From Drosophila persimilis (lineage: Eukaryota; Arthropoda; Insecta; Diptera; Drosophilidae), in assembly GCF_003286085.1 (NCBI RefSeq), contig NW_020825312.1, positions 2,542,001 to 2,606,000 of the forward strand: a stretch of 64,000 nucleotides of DNA. The letters are read 5' to 3'. Positions 1 to 13,500 of the stretch are shown one piece after another. Within the stretch, counting starts at the first letter, position 1; each line of letters opens with the position of its first letter. The notes beneath the pieces were generated by a model. The model saw only the letters and a program-made list of their open reading frames with translations, had not been told where the DNA came from and searched no databases. The translations under genes and the position numbers were made by a program.

Positions 1-1088
1 AAGTCCAAGTGGGAGTACTACGATGCCATGGCCTTTCTCAAGGAGGTGATACGAGAGCGGAAGTAAGCTTTTTTTTTATTGAGGAGGCTTTAGGAGCTGC
101 GACTTACACTTTCTCTTTCTCTTGCAGATCCCGGGAGCGCGTTAAGCAGGGCCCCACTGATCCTGCCACCAGGTCAATTTCTACCAATAACAACAACCAC
201 AACAACAACAACAACTCGAACAGCAACAACAACAACAGCGTGGCAATGGATGAATACCAATATTTTGCCCCAAGCGATCCCAACAATCCCAACAATCAGC
301 CGCAGCCGCAGCCGCAGGCTCTGGCCCTGCCGCAGCCAAAGACCAACGTCACGTCAGTGTCGAATCCTGCAACCATCCTGCCCAGCCTCAGCCAACTGCC
401 TGCCGCACTGCTGCCACAGGCCCAACATTTGCAGGCCCTCCAGCTGCAGCCGGATGTGACGCTTACCTCGTTGAGTGCCATTCCCAAGCAGCCGCCGTCC
501 GCGACAGCATCCGCAGTGCCCGCCGCGCCTGCATCTCCCGCCCAGGTGCTGTCCAGCTCACGTTCCTGCAGCTCCTCGCCCTCCATCTACATCAAGGACG
601 AGCCAGGCTCTCCAGAGAATGTGGACGGGCTGGGAAGCGGGACAAAGCTGGCCACCATTCGTCCGCAGACCAAGCAGCAGTTGAAGGCGCGCCTGCAGGT
701 GCCGGCACCCAAGAGCGCCTCGATCTACGCCACGTCCCCACCACGTCTCATCATCAACGCGAACAACGAGCTCATCGATGCCGATGCTGGGGACCTGGAC
801 GAGGATCTGGATGACTACGACGAGGATGACGACGAGACAGGCCGCTACTCCCCAGTGGTAGATGTGGATATGATGGGGCCCGACGGCCGCTTTTCGCCCG
901 GAGGCAGCAGCTACACGCGAGTGGGTGCGGTAGGAGGCGGGCGCTCCCAGTCCCGGCATCTGCCCAGCCCCAGGGAACTGCTCTACATGAAATTCGGAGA
1001 CTTTCTGGCAGCCCGACTGAACACCCTCAATGAGACTGTGGCCAATGAGTTGATGAACAAGATACTGCTGCTCATCGCAGAGAAATGA
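1..1088 (+). CDS. MADF-BESS domain protein, 5'-truncated by the window edge (putative transcription factor)
   Basis: The coding parts are 1-62 and 128-1088. The intron at 63-127 has a GTAAGC donor and a TTGCAG acceptor, and splits an AAA lysine codon after its second base. The first exon piece encodes KWEYYDAMAFLKEVIRERK, the last helix of a MADF domain, a Myb/SANT-like DNA-binding fold. The long exon has an Asn-rich stretch, a Pro/Gln/Ala-rich region, an SxYIKDEPGSPE segment that looks like a SUMO or phosphorylation site, and an acidic run (about genomic 778-838). It ends in a BESS-like helix (YMKFGDFLAARL...LMNKILLLI), a protein-protein interaction motif. MADF-BESS proteins are sequence-specific nuclear regulators. 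The 5' end, with most of the MADF domain, lies left of the window. It is the paralogue of the gene at 38796-44287, with the same intron position and phase. Exact orthology is not assigned. Confidence 0.9.
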   Translation, partial: VQVGVLRCHGLSQGGDTRAEVSFFFIEEALGAATYTFSFSCRSRERVKQGPTDPATRSISTNNNNHNNNNNSNSNNNNSVAMDEYQYFAPSDPNNPNNQPQPQPQALALPQPKTNVTSVSNPATILPSLSQLPAALLPQAQHLQALQLQPDVTLTSLSAIPKQPPSATASAVPAAPASPAQVLSSSRSCSSSPSIYIKDEPGSPENVDGLGSGTKLATIRPQTKQQLKARLQVPAPKSASIYATSPPRLIINANNELIDADAGDLDEDLDDYDEDDDETGRYSPVVDVDMMGPDGRFSPGGSSYTRVGAVGGGRSQSRHLPSPRELLYMKFGDFLAARLNTLNETVANELMNKILLLIAEK

Positions 1089-1689
1089 GCGCCGCAATAG
1101 ACCGCATGCCGCATGCTCAAATATGATTGAATCGACAAAGGAGTGGTGAGTGGAGCATAATTTATTACGAGTGTTATCTATAAGGATCGGCGGATAGCTT
1201 TTCAATCAGCCCAGCACGTTGTTACATTCGATAATAACTTCTAGTCTAAGGAGCAAAAACCATGCTAGAAAATAGATGGATTGCAGCAGGAGAGGACAGT
1301 ACAGGACAGAGAGCTCTCCTGTAAATCTACGGAATGTGTGATGATCTTCCTGATTTTTTGAGGGAATGCGAATGTGCAAATCGTTTACAAAAATGTTGTA
1401 ATGCTCATAGCTTTTATGCTCTGGCCAGAAATTCTTGAACTAGTTTGGCGCTGGGTGTGCTCTAGAAATTTATTGCCCTGACCAATTTATTTAGCAACAC
1501 ACATACACATATTTAAATTTCGAGTTTTATTTACACACAAAATGCCAGAGCCATAAAAAAGTTTTAATTTCCGGACGTTGAAGTGGACCCCAGACACACA
1601 CACACACACGCAGCCACACACGCAGCCACACACGACCGGACGGAACGATGCAAGTTTGGAGATTTGAGAGCATTTCACGCATAAATAAA
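1089..1689 (+). other. 3' UTR of the left MADF-BESS gene with candidate poly(A) signal
   Basis: After the TGA at 1086-1088 comes about 600 bases with no coding signal. The first plain AATAAA on the plus strand is at 1684-1689, so the 3' end is placed just after it. A (CA)n-type tract lies at about 1592-1632. The exact cleavage site cannot be seen. Confidence 0.45.
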
Positions 1690-4600
1690 ATGCCTAGGAC
1701 TCTGCAACATGACAGGAGCCAAGTCCCACTCCCAAAGCCCTCTATTCCAAAACCGAATAGGCCCCATAGAAGAGCTAACTGACGGCACGGCCCACAATGG
1801 GCGAAGCGCAGCCGAAACTCAAAATTAGAACAAAAAACGAGCCATGCAGCTCCAAGCTTTGCTTTTTGACTCGGACTCGGAGTCGGACCTCAGACCTCGG
1901 ACTTGGCCACTTTGGCCATCTGACGAGCTGTGGCGAAAGGGCAAAAATGAAAGAGCTGCGTGCCGGATATGCGAACGTTTAGCACCCTGGATAGCCCTTG
2001 GCACAACATTCAATATAGATATTCAATATATATATGTCGTTGCAACAAAACAGCTGATTTGCTGGTAAAATGCAGGGGAAATTACTTTGCTTTGGATCAA
2101 ATCAGCAACAAAAGGATCAGTTAAACTCGGAATCTAGTGGAGTTCCGCCACCAAAAAGTGCATCGTTTGGTCCTTTACTAACATCGGAATGTTGATTAAC
2201 CAATGATCATTATACTAAGGGTAAATGTACAAATTGACTCTTGGGCTTGGGTTCGGGAGAAGGGTGTCACAGATGGAGACATGTGTGTAGCCTTCATAGG
2301 CAGATTGCCTCGATGACACCGCAGCAGTGCCCAACCAAGTTCAAACTGTGTGTGTATCTGTATCTGTATCTATCTGTATCTGTATTTGTATCTATATCCG
2401 TATCTGTAACTAGTAGTAGCTGCAACTGTGCGAATGGCTTCGCACTCTGGCACTCTCCAAAGCGTCGTCGGCATGGAGCGTGTGTATTTACGATTTTGTA
2501 ATATTTATGCAGCGACGCCTTTGGTGTGTGCCCTTTAGATGCCATTGCGGCTGCCCTTCCTATACATCCATGCACCCATCCGATGTTGATGCCCGCACCA
2601 GCCCGAGCACCAGCCCGAGCACCAGCACCAGCACCAGCAGAGCACCCGACACCCCACTCTTATCTATGGTTTGGGCCAAGTTGCTTTACGAGCACAGACG
2701 CAGCCTCGGATTTGAGTTGGAAAGTGGAATCGAGGGAGCCTCCAGCACAGTGGGTGGCGTGTCCGACCTTTTATGGATAGTTACAGCAAGTTTGTTGGCA
2801 CTTACAACATTATAAATTTGCCATAAATTATCATTTTATGGATGCAGCTGATGACACGATGGGCAACAAAAGATACTTTTGATCCGAAATGAGCATTAAA
2901 CGGGGCCAAACAGCGGGGCTGGCAGCATCATCGAGGATAACACCATCCCATTGAAGTGTGTATTTTAAAGGATCGATAAATTGCAGAAATATGACATCCC
3001 AGTGGCATTATTGTCCATGCATCCCATCGTAGTACCCCCATCGCCATTACTATTCGGAATTCACAGTAAATAAACTTAACATTTCCTTGTCTAGGATGCC
3101 ACACAGAGGCCCACTCTTGAACGGAGACCGCCCTTTGGCTGTCTGAGTGCCTGCTGCCAGCCTGCCAGATTTCCCAAACACTTTCCACACTTCCGCCCGT
3201 TCTCGTTCCCGTGCCCGTGCCCGTTCCCGTTCCCATTCGCATTTCCGCTCAAAAAATCAAATCTCAGTTGGTTACAATGTCTGAGGATGCTGATATACGC
3301 ACTCCCTATGCACTCGTTCCGGGTCTCCGCCTCTCCGGCTCTCGTAGGACTCTGACTCTCCCCGTCAATGGGGCAAGTTTTAAATGGCGGCGCTAAAAAG
3401 TATTGCATGCCCCCGCCGGAGCGCGCGGCCCCTTTCTGCACATAAAATGCATATGCAAGTTAATGTTTACAATAGTCGTAAAAGTTTAATGGATTTTGCC
3501 AGCTACTGCACGGGGCTTAGGATCGTAACTTTCGAAATCAGTTTTTTCCCAGAGACAGCTACAGAGAGGGAGTGGGTGTGGGCGATGGTGAGGGGGGAGG
3601 GCCAGCACACAGTGTATGTGTGTGTGTGTGTGTGGCAGGCACATCAGCAGGCCCCAAACTTTCGCGCTGTTTGTATAATCAAAATGCATTTATTTGATTA
3701 ATACGCCGCCATCTTTCTCTCGCTTTTCCACTTTTGCCAAAATATTTGGAAAAGCTTCTGTTGATTTTATTTTGGGAATTTTCCTTTGTTTTCCTATTGA
3801 CTTTTACACTTTTGCCCCTGCGTGGTGGTATTGGTGGAGTTGGTGGTGCTGCCATGGCCGTTGATGGGGGAATAGTCGGGGACTAGTTTGTCGTTTGGGG
3901 TCGAAACGGACACATAGTCGTATGTATTCGGAACATATGTATATTGTAGTCTCTATGCCTCGTCGTAGAGTGTGTAGAGTGATTATGTTGTACTAATATT
4001 GGGAGAGACTGGCAATCGGCAAACATTGAAGTGGGGCTTGGGCTTGGGTTTGGGCTTGGGATTGGGATTGGGATTGGGCTTGGGATTGATTTTGGGTTGT
4101 ACGAGTACAGCTTAAAGGGCTGGCTGCGTTGCAAATTAAGTGCCAAAACTAATTCATTAAACTGGAGGAGCAGATTGCAATTGACAAATTATGGAAACCG
4201 AAACAAACTCCACAAGACTTCCGTATGAATTTATCATCTGGCTTTTGTCTCTGGGAATTCGGTTTGTGATTGAGTGCATTCCATTCAGGTCCATCATCTA
4301 ATGAAATGCATATGCCAATCAACATAATTATAACTTTGAATGGTGTGTAGTGGGGCCACGCCCAAATTGAAAGGGCCACAAAAACCAGCAACAGGCAGCA
4401 GCCAGGCAGCAGTTAGGCAGCAGTCAGGCAGCATCAGGATGGGGGTTATGTGGAAAAGGATATGCCAAAGCCACAGAACAGAGAGAGCCATCATCGAAGC
4501 ATGTATCGAAGCAAATCTAACATCTGGCTACAGAAATTGTGGCAGCCAGGATGTGTTTAATGGTGATCGAATGCGGGATACCCAATAGCTCCCTTTTGAC

Positions 4601-7370
4601 TCCTCCCAAAGCTCCTGAACACATTGTCCGCCGCTGCAACGGATACGTATCTGAGGGATATATGTGCATAATTTATGGTCTTGCAACTTCCTCGTGCAGC
4701 CCCGATATACCCTGGAGGACCCTGGGTACTCCTTCTGCCTTCTGTATAATAATGTTAACCCAAGCCTGGCGCACACAAAGAACTTGTCCAGAGGATGGCG
4801 ATATGGATGTGGCTGTGGCTATGGCTATGGCCATGTCTGTGGCAGTGGCAGTGGAAGTGGCTGTGGATGACGATGCCTAGGCCTGGGCATATGTCGATGA
4901 CTATAACTATGAGTAGTATCAATATTGACAGCCATTAATATGGCATTTTATGCAATAAGCAGAGACATTGATGAGGCGGAGTCCGGAGTCTCGGCTGAGC
5001 CTTGCTTCTGTCTCATGGCACTGCTGCATTTTTAATGAGCTCCAGTGGAGGAGGCGCCTCGCCTCGTCCGGGCTTCCGCTGTTGCCTGATGACTGGGGAA
5101 ATGCTTCCGTCTGCGATTGGAAATTTGCCAACCCCGTCGTGTGGGCGCCGTGTGGGAGGCAGCCACTTGGGGGCAGGTTAATTTCAGAGGTAGCTGGGGG
5201 CTGGGGGCTGGGGGCTGGTGGCTGGTGGCTGCCAGGAGGCTGGGGATTGAAAAGCGGAAGGCAAAACGGAAGCGCGCAGACACACACGACCTCGTCTTGG
5301 ATGCCTCGTAGTCGTATCTCCTTCGTATTAATGGCCGGAGGACATGTCAAAGGAACTGATGACGCGCCGCGTCTCCAGACCGACGTGCACTGACTGCAAT
5401 CATGGAAACCAAACCATGCTGATGAGGCCCCCAGGTATGGACGGATGGATGGGTGGACAGATGGATGGGCGGGTGGATGCTTCTTTAGATACTTATTGTC
5501 CGCGCCCGCAACCCGATACGGACCTGCAATGCCCTCTGACTATCCTGCATATCAATCAGGCGGGCCGGCGTGCAAAAAAAACACGTCGGTCGCCATCTGC
5601 CGCCGCAGATTGCAGATTGCTCAAAGGATGAAATGAAACAAAAATAATTGCACAGAATTTATCGCCAGATTTACCTTTCGGATTTGGCCTGCTCGAGCGC
5701 GTTTCGTTTTCCTAAATTAATAATTTTGATTGCCTCGCCTTGACTCTTGCCTCTTGCCTCTTGACTCTTGCCTCTTGGATGCTGTGCTGCAGCAAAGCTG
5801 CCGTTGCAAAGTTGTGCCGCTCTGCTCTGCTCTGCTCCGCTGCGCGACAGTTGTTTAAGTTTTGCTTGCGAAAAATTATCATCATTAGTGCCCGAACTTT
5901 GAACTTTGCCTTTTCGACGTCACTTTGACAATCAGGGGCGGCGCACTTTCTTTCGCTGCAAAGTTTCGTTCTGCAAATAAATTGTCTCGTAAGCTAATGA
6001 AAATGCCGGAGGCTGGTAATTAAGTTGCAAATGCAGCAGAATTCAGACGAGGCGACGGATGGGGGAGGGGGCGGAGTGTCATCTGAATTACCCAAGATTA
6101 TGTTGAAAATATATTCCGTTTTGGCCAAATGTTTTGGGTTTGTGCCAATTAGAGAAACCATTCTTATTGTTTTCTAAACATTTTCACCGCACATTTTGCC
6201 AGGCACGTTGATGCTGATGTTGATGGACTGGCAGCAGCAGCAGCAGCACAAAATGGTTTTGGTAATATTTTGAGCCTTGCGAGTCATCAAGGACATGGAT
6301 GCTCCACTCCTCCACTTGAGGCCACTCCACTCCACTGCACTCCTCTCCACACAAATCGACTCGACTCCCACTCGAATCGTATATATTTTGGCTGGCCACA
6401 AAAATTGATTGCCGTAAATGCCGAAAAGCAAGGCAAATAATATTTGTGCTGTTCTGTGGCTTTTTGCGGCAACGATGGCAGAGCACACAGCATTTATAAA
6501 TAAATTACAGAGAAAAAGAGGAAGGGCGATAGAGAGAGAGAGAGAGAGAGGAAGAGAGGTTTTTGGCAAAAAAAATCAAAATATCAATTGCTGAATGCGT
6601 TTTCCATTTCAACGAAACGGGAAAGCCTGCTGCCTCCAGCCAACTGTCTCTTCGACTTGGCAGATTGTTTATTCAGGGTTCCACAATTAATTACCACTAA
6701 AAGTGCGACCAGCTGTGACAGAGAGAGATAGAATGAACAAGCGAGAGAGAGAGAGAGGGTGTTCGGTGAAGACACAGAGACAAAAACAGACTAATTACAT
6801 TAGCTGCCACAACGATTTGTCTCCCGACTCAATCAAAATGTTGGCCCTTAGTGCAGGTTGCAGACGCTGCTTCTCGGAGGCCTGCCGGAATGCTGCAAAA
6901 TTCCTCAGAATGTTGCCACAAATCACCAGGAAACATGATGACAGCATACGGTGCCTGACTGCGCCTACAGGTATGCAACAGTTCTTGAGAAAGCCAGAAG
7001 AGAATAGCAAAGGCACTCGAGTGGGAGGGGGATTGGGATTGGGAGTGGTTGTGGTTGTGGATGTGGATGTGGGAGAGGAGCTCGCTGTTTATGCATTTCC
7101 CTAATGAAATGCAAAGAAAACAAAGCGAGCTCCAGCCTAGCAATATCCCAGCCCCAGCTTACAGCTCGGGCTATCCGCCCTGCGATAGGCAATGCAAATT
7201 TCAGGAGAGCCCTTCTTGTGGCTGCTTCTGCTGCTGCTTCTGCTGCTGCTGTGGCTGAGTGGTAATTAAATATTTATTTTCTCCGTAGCTATTTGCTTTG
7301 ATTAATAGCTAACAAAAATGGGGAAAATAGGAAAAGATAGGGCTTTGCTGCGGGGCACACACTTTGGATG
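1690..7370. other. gene-free stretch with many simple repeats
   Basis: I see no credible exon here. The stretch is rich in short-period repeats: TGTATC units at about 2347-2405, GCACCA/GCCCGA units at about 2597-2642, CGTTCC/CGTGCC units at about 3197-3242, a (TG)n tract at about 3612-3634, GGGCTT/GGGATT units at about 4030-4096, GTGGCT units at about 4806-4866, GGGGCTG units at about 5196-5230, GGAT units at about 5440-5475, and (GA)n at about 6530-6557 and 6743-6758. Open frames here run through these repeats on both strands and have no protein-like composition. Confidence 0.6.
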
Positions 7371-7530
7371 GATACCCTTGCAGATAATAAATAGAATAAA
7401 TTGATTTGTTTTGATTAAATATATCCCTATAAGAACTACCTCAAACGACTAGTCATCCAATCAAGAATCTGGGTCCATATGGCATTGCAAATATCTGATA
7501 ATAATCATAGTATCATCTGAAAGGGTATTA
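7371..7530. mobile_element. possible eroded dispersed-repeat relic
   Basis: The left edge, ATACCCTTGCAGA at 7372-7384, matches an end I know from many Drosophila dispersed repeats. The right part holds AAGGGTATTA near 7521-7530. The AT-rich interior has no coding potential. Only the ends are recognisable and the family is not assigned. This could be chance. Confidence 0.3.
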
Positions 7531-10500
7531 CAACACAAGAGGCGCCCCAACGTCATGTTCTTTGGCTGTTGGATGTTTTTAATATTTTACAATTTCCCAA
7601 TTGTTTGCCTCCCCCCTCCGCTTTTGTTTAACTTGAGTTACGAGTATTGTTGGTTTTTGTTCAGTTGTTCAGTAGGTAAATCAAAAACTTGGAGAGCGAA
7701 ATCCGGGTCTTTGACTGGGTCCCATTTAATTTCGATAATGTGTTTCGGATTTGACAATTGATTTGGGTAAGCGGGTGGGGGATTAGGGATAGGATTACGG
7801 GGACAGAGAGTCCATTGAGATATTAATAGAGCCTTGGAGTTAAGACCCTGGGCTGTCGTATTGCTGGACACGTCGTTCAGCCATGAGTCACTCTGTGTGG
7901 CACAGGACACCACGACACCAGGGCGAGGACCAGGACTAGGACCAGCACCAGGACAGAGCTCTTTCGACACCCCATGGGTGTCAACCAACCGCATTCACTT
8001 TGCATATTGACACGTCTCCTAGTGTGCATGAGTAATTTATTGTTTTCCATGGCGTACTTCAAGGCGCCAAACTGGGAAATGGCGCAAACACAAACCGAGC
8101 GAGAAGCGCATGGAAATGTTGCATGGAAAAAGGTCAGCGAGACACATTACCACATGATTACGAGACCACAGGGACCACCGACTTGACCTCCGACCAGCCA
8201 CCAGCAGCCAACCACAGGGAACGCTGGAGCTGGTGCTGGAGCTGTAGATGGCGATGGCGATGGAGGCAGACAACCGGCTCCAGTTGCATATAGTATCCAG
8301 CTGCTGCTCCATCTCCATCTCTATCTCCCGCTCCACTATCTTCTGCTCGATCTCCGTCTCCTGCTCGAAATCCGAATGCGTAAAACCAAAGGGCGAACAA
8401 AATGGCACCACAACAGCGGAAATGCGCAGGAGACAGAGGCAGAGGCAGCGGCAGCGGCAGAGGCAGGAGACAGAGGCAGGATTGCAGTTGCACCAAAGCG
8501 TCATTAAGTCAATTTGTGAGAGGCAAAGCGGCAACTTAATGTGCAGTCGGGGACCCCGGGACCCTGGGAGTTGAAGAGACCCCCGACTAGCAATAGGAAT
8601 TGGACCAGCACTACGACTGGTCCTAGGCACTAGGACCCCAAACATGGACACACCAATTATCCAGAAATGCCAACACACAAAAGCAAAACCCTGGCATAAG
8701 AAAGCTGGGGCTTGGGGTTGCTGTTGGGGCCGCCCCAAAAAGGAGATTGCGCTTTTGCGGTTGTGTTAAGTTGATTTCCGGGCACGTCTGGTCCCCCTGT
8801 CCCTGTCCCTGTTCCCATCCCTATCCCTGTCCATTCTCTCACACATTACCCCACATGGGGGCTTCCAAGATGTCCTACGCCAATTATGCGTAGGGGCCCC
8901 ATCCTCTGCTCGTCAGCGGTATATTCATAAACAGACGACGATGTCCCTGTTGTCAATGCCATCATCATCATCATCAGCACTCTCATCATCATAATCATCA
9001 TCATCAACGCCATGGTTATCATCGTTCTCAGCAGTCTTGCAGTAGGTGTTGGCCACGCCCCCTGCGTCAGTGGCTGTCACAAGCACCGGCACCCACCCAC
9101 AGCCAGGAACCACCCTGCCCCCCCACTCGACCCACTCATTTCCTCCTTTTCCTCCTATCCCCCGATAAGGTGTGCTGTAAATTATACGCTTTTGCGTTTA
9201 GCCTCCGCCACAGACCTGTAGTCTGGGTCCAGCCTCGGAGGAATCCCTCCTGCTGTCTGCTGCCCGCTGCACGCTGCCCGCTGCCCACTGCCCGCTCCAT
9301 CTCCGTCCAGTTCGGACAGTCCGGCAGTTTGATGTTTTGCGGTTGTGTTGACGTTGTCCCAGGGCCGGAGAATGAGCAGCCAAGTGAAGGGCCCACCCAC
9401 AGATGCTGGTGGCCTTTAATATTTAAAGTGCGCTTTTAGGCCAAAGTTTGTCCATTATCCTGCCGACATGTTATTGTCCTTTCGCTTTGCGGTGCCGGGG
9501 CCAATTAATGAGATTTCCACAATGCCAGCATCGCATCGCATCGCATCGCATCGACCGGAGCGCATCCGGGCGTGGTGGGGATGGGCGGTGTTGTTGGACT
9601 TGGTGTTGGGTGTGGGTGTGGGTGTGGGTGTGGGAGGCATTGTTTCGAGAAGACAAGAAGGTTGCCCTGGAGCACAAAGGTGAAGGGCCCTCCAATGGGT
9701 GCTTCATCCGGCAGTTAAGAGGTTGAACAACAGCTATCTTTAGAGCTTCAAGAGATCCGTTTTCTCAAATCAAGGTAGAGCTATGATGATGAGTGGTAAT
9801 CGCAGTTAAGTTGTCCCTTTGTGCACCTTGGAGTACTCCCAGTTTTCTTTGGGAAATAACCCTGCTCTCTTGCTGGGAAGCTTCATTTGAATAATCCACT
9901 TTGATCGTCACTCGAAAACCCCTTTAACAGTTCGAAGCGGAAATGTTTCTTTAGCCGGAAAAACTTGCACACTTTCCATCGCACCATCGCACCCTCGCAC
10001 CATCGAGCCATCGCATCATCGAGCCATAGCCACAGCCACAGCCTTAGCCTTAATTTTCATTAGCTGCAGTTTCCCATCTTCCGAACAGAACCAAACCGAA
10101 CTGGTAGGAACTCTGTGCCTCCTTCGAGTGTCTCCTTGTGCAGCCAGTGGCAGAACAGACCGCAAAGTTGGGGCAGCCACTGTGTCATTTGTTATGTTAT
10201 TGGTTTGGACATTTTGCAAATTGCTTATTTAGCAGTGCGTAAAATCCACAGCGTCCTCTGGCTGCCTGCTGCCAGCTCATCCTGCTCCGGTTCCGTACTC
10301 TCATTCTGCTCTCGTCCTGCGGTTCTCTTTTTGTCGAGGCCACACACATGTCAAGGAGCAGTAGATTCTGCTATTTCTCGCCTCTGAATCCTGCTCGTGC
10401 TTCTGCCTCTGCCTCTGCCTCTGTGTCTCTGTCTGTGTCTGTGTGGCCCAAGAATTTTTTCCTCTTCTCCATTGTTGTAGCCTCAAAGTTAACAACGTGT

Positions 10501-13500
10501 CAAGCAAGCGGTTAGAAGGTCTCCTCTCTCTCCATCCATGCTTGTACTGTCCTGTCCTGTCCTGCCCTGTCCTGTCCATCCCGTCTAACCCGTTCGCTTC
10601 TTACCATACGCAGCAGTATAGGGAGATTGGCAGGGGTGCCAGAGATGCCCTGGGTCGTGGCAGGTGTCACACATCCAGTTATTTGGCCAAGTGTTCGAAA
10701 ACTGTCAATGCAGTACAATTTTCCCACTTGCACATGAGTATATTTTTTTTCCGACTTCGGACTCTCATCTGTCCCCGTAATAATATTTGTCTTTCATTCT
10801 GTGTCATTTACTCCGGCCTCCCGGCCTCCCGGCCTCCTGGCCTCCCGGCCTCTGGTTCTAGTTCTGGTTCTGGTTCTGGTTCTTGGTGTTTTTGTGTGGC
10901 GCCTAATTGCCTGCTACATTTTGTGGCACTTGGGTGCGGCAAAAGGGGCAAAAAGGACCCCGAAACGAGTGTCATAAACTTTTTTACGACTAATATTTTG
11001 TGAGGCTTTTTAATTAGGCGAAATGGTCGTTAAAATTGATTTATTGCCTGTGATGGGAATTGTTAATTGGGGGCTCTCTCCAACGGGTGGGGGCAAACGG
11101 CTATAAAATTGAATAACTCTCTTGAATTGATCGATAAGCTAAGGTCCTTTCCCTCCCTGCCTAAAATGTTTGCCTAATTACTAACATCTACTATTCTGTT
11201 CTCTTCTCGTTTCAGCTCCCAGCCCAAAGGCTAACTTTTAGGATAATATTACAAATAATAATAATAATAATTTTTTTTTTTTGAATCAAGTCTGTATTAC
11301 TCGGATGTGCCATGGAAGACAAACGGAAGGAAATGTATGGATAATCCAACACTAAAATATATCAAGTGGTTTTTGAACTCGAAAAAAGTTTTAGAAGGCA
11401 CCAAAGTTGGAGAACTCAAATATATTTGGTTTCATCGAAATAATTGAAAGTTTCAGTCGTTTTTTATGATACGTACATTATACATTGTACGTGAACGTGA
11501 ACGTGAACGTAGCCCTCGTCGTCCCAGTGGAGTAGGCAAAAACTTCTGGCCACTTTATCGCTTTAAGTGACTGGAAAACTCGGTAAAGTTCCAATGCTCC
11601 TCCACTGCACGGCCACTAAACGGTTCAACTTTATGCAAATTGTGGAGCTCCCAGGAATCTTCAACCAAAAACGATTAAACGTCATTAGCATTATAATAGC
11701 ATTTTACTTTCGCGACTTTGACTCTACCAGAGAGCTCCACCGTCCGTCCGTCCGTCCGTCTGTCTGTCTGTCCGTTCCCACCTCCTTGACGACTCACCTT
11801 TCTGTCTGCCCAGGTCTGGGTCTGAGCCTGGTCCTGGTCCTGGTCCTGACTACGGCTCTGCCTCTCATTCGTCCTGTCCCTCGTCCTCCCGACCACGACC
11901 CCGACTGTCCTGGATGGATGGGCAGTCATTCATCTTCATAGTAAAAACAACAGCACCAACAACGATACGATGTGATTACAGTTCCGTTTTAATTGTAATT
12001 AAAGCGATTATTACGACGGGGTTTTTGTCTCTTTTGTGCCCTTGCCCTTGCCCTCCATCTCCATTCCATTCCATTCCGTCTAGTGATTCCGCCGCGTCCG
12101 CGTCCGCGTCTACGTCCGCGTCTGCCCTCTTAAACTCTGGGCTTAATCTTTGCTACTTGCTACTTGCGACCTGCAGCTTATTTCAATTTAAAAATCCCGC
12201 CAAGTTTTTCTATTTTCCCGCACGACTTTTGCGCGGGCCGAGCCTAAGGGCTTTTCCTGCGATGCGATGTGGGGGCGGGCGGAGTGAGGCCAAAAACTGT
12301 TTCTTGTTGCATAGAAAAGTTTTTCTTACTTATTTGTTGGTTGAGCACAGGCTTTGGGCACGGGGCATGGAGGCATGGAGGCATGGAGTGAGGTGTAGCT
12401 TGTGGCACCACCTGGCCAAAAAACTTGCTGTTGCTCTTGTTGCCGTGTCTTGTTATGTCTTGATGGGCCCCCGTCTCCAGCGAAAAATTTGAGGCAGGCA
12501 GGCTGGCTCGTATAGTATATTGTACTAGAGTCTGGCACTAGTTCGACTTAACTTACGGACTTAACTTCCATAGAATTGAAATTGATTTGGCCTTTGCCTG
12601 CAGCAGGCTGCAGCAGCCACCAATTGCAGTCGGAAGCGGAGGTGGAGGCGCAGGCGGAGGCCTTCCTTAGAGGAAGGTGGAATACGGAACGAAATAAAAT
12701 TAAGTTCGCATAGCATACTGCCAGGCGCCTAAACAAGTTAGGAGAAGTTATGCTCGACTCATAATTTCATCCCGGTAACCCCGGTATTCCCAGCCGAGTT
12801 CAAGGGTATTCTGTATATTTGGAACAGAAGGAAGCTGAGCCACAGAGATGTCTTCGGATAGGTCCCAATTATACGTATGTTCTTACACATATTTCCCAAC
12901 ACATCTTGAGATTCGTGCTCCCACTATTAACCTCGTTTGCTCATTGCAAAGAAGGAGTATGTTGCACTTAATTTACACTTTTCGCAAGCTCTCTCCTGCA
13001 TTCTTTTGGGTCCTTTTAAATGAAAAGTAACTGCAGGAATGGCAAAAACATTAGCAACAGCTACAAGAACTACATCCCGATCCCCACCGCCGTCTGCCCA
13101 CCTCCAACCAAACACAACATTTGGTTGGTGTAATTTTTATAACGATATTTCCCAACTGAGTTAAGTAGCAAAACTCACTTCGCATAATTACACAAAGTGT
13201 GGGAATGAGGGAGAGGTTCCGACTAAAAAACTGTAATTAGTGGTGCGAAATTAGTGTTATCCTGGCAGGGGCAGGGACGGTGCAAAGGCAGAGGCAGCGG
13301 TAGGAGGGTGGAGAGAGCGATGAAAGCAACTCGAAAGTGAAATGAAACACACACGCTGATAGTTTTTTAATGTGTGTGCACATTCGTTGATGTATGAATG
13401 CAGACACATCTGCAGTAGCAAGTTGCAACAGCCCCTTCCAAACACCCCATTCACACACACACAAAATCCACCTCTCTGCAAAAAAAAACTAGCGGTAGAG

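Noticed and set aside
558-1205. 215-codon frame antisense to the left MADF-BESS gene
   Set aside because: It is a shadow of the real coding strand; the plus strand has the domain and correct splice sites.
8037-8738. 233-codon open frame on the minus strand
   Set aside because: It runs through TCTGCC-type and other repeats, has no domain, no start context and no splice structure. It is a repeat artefact.
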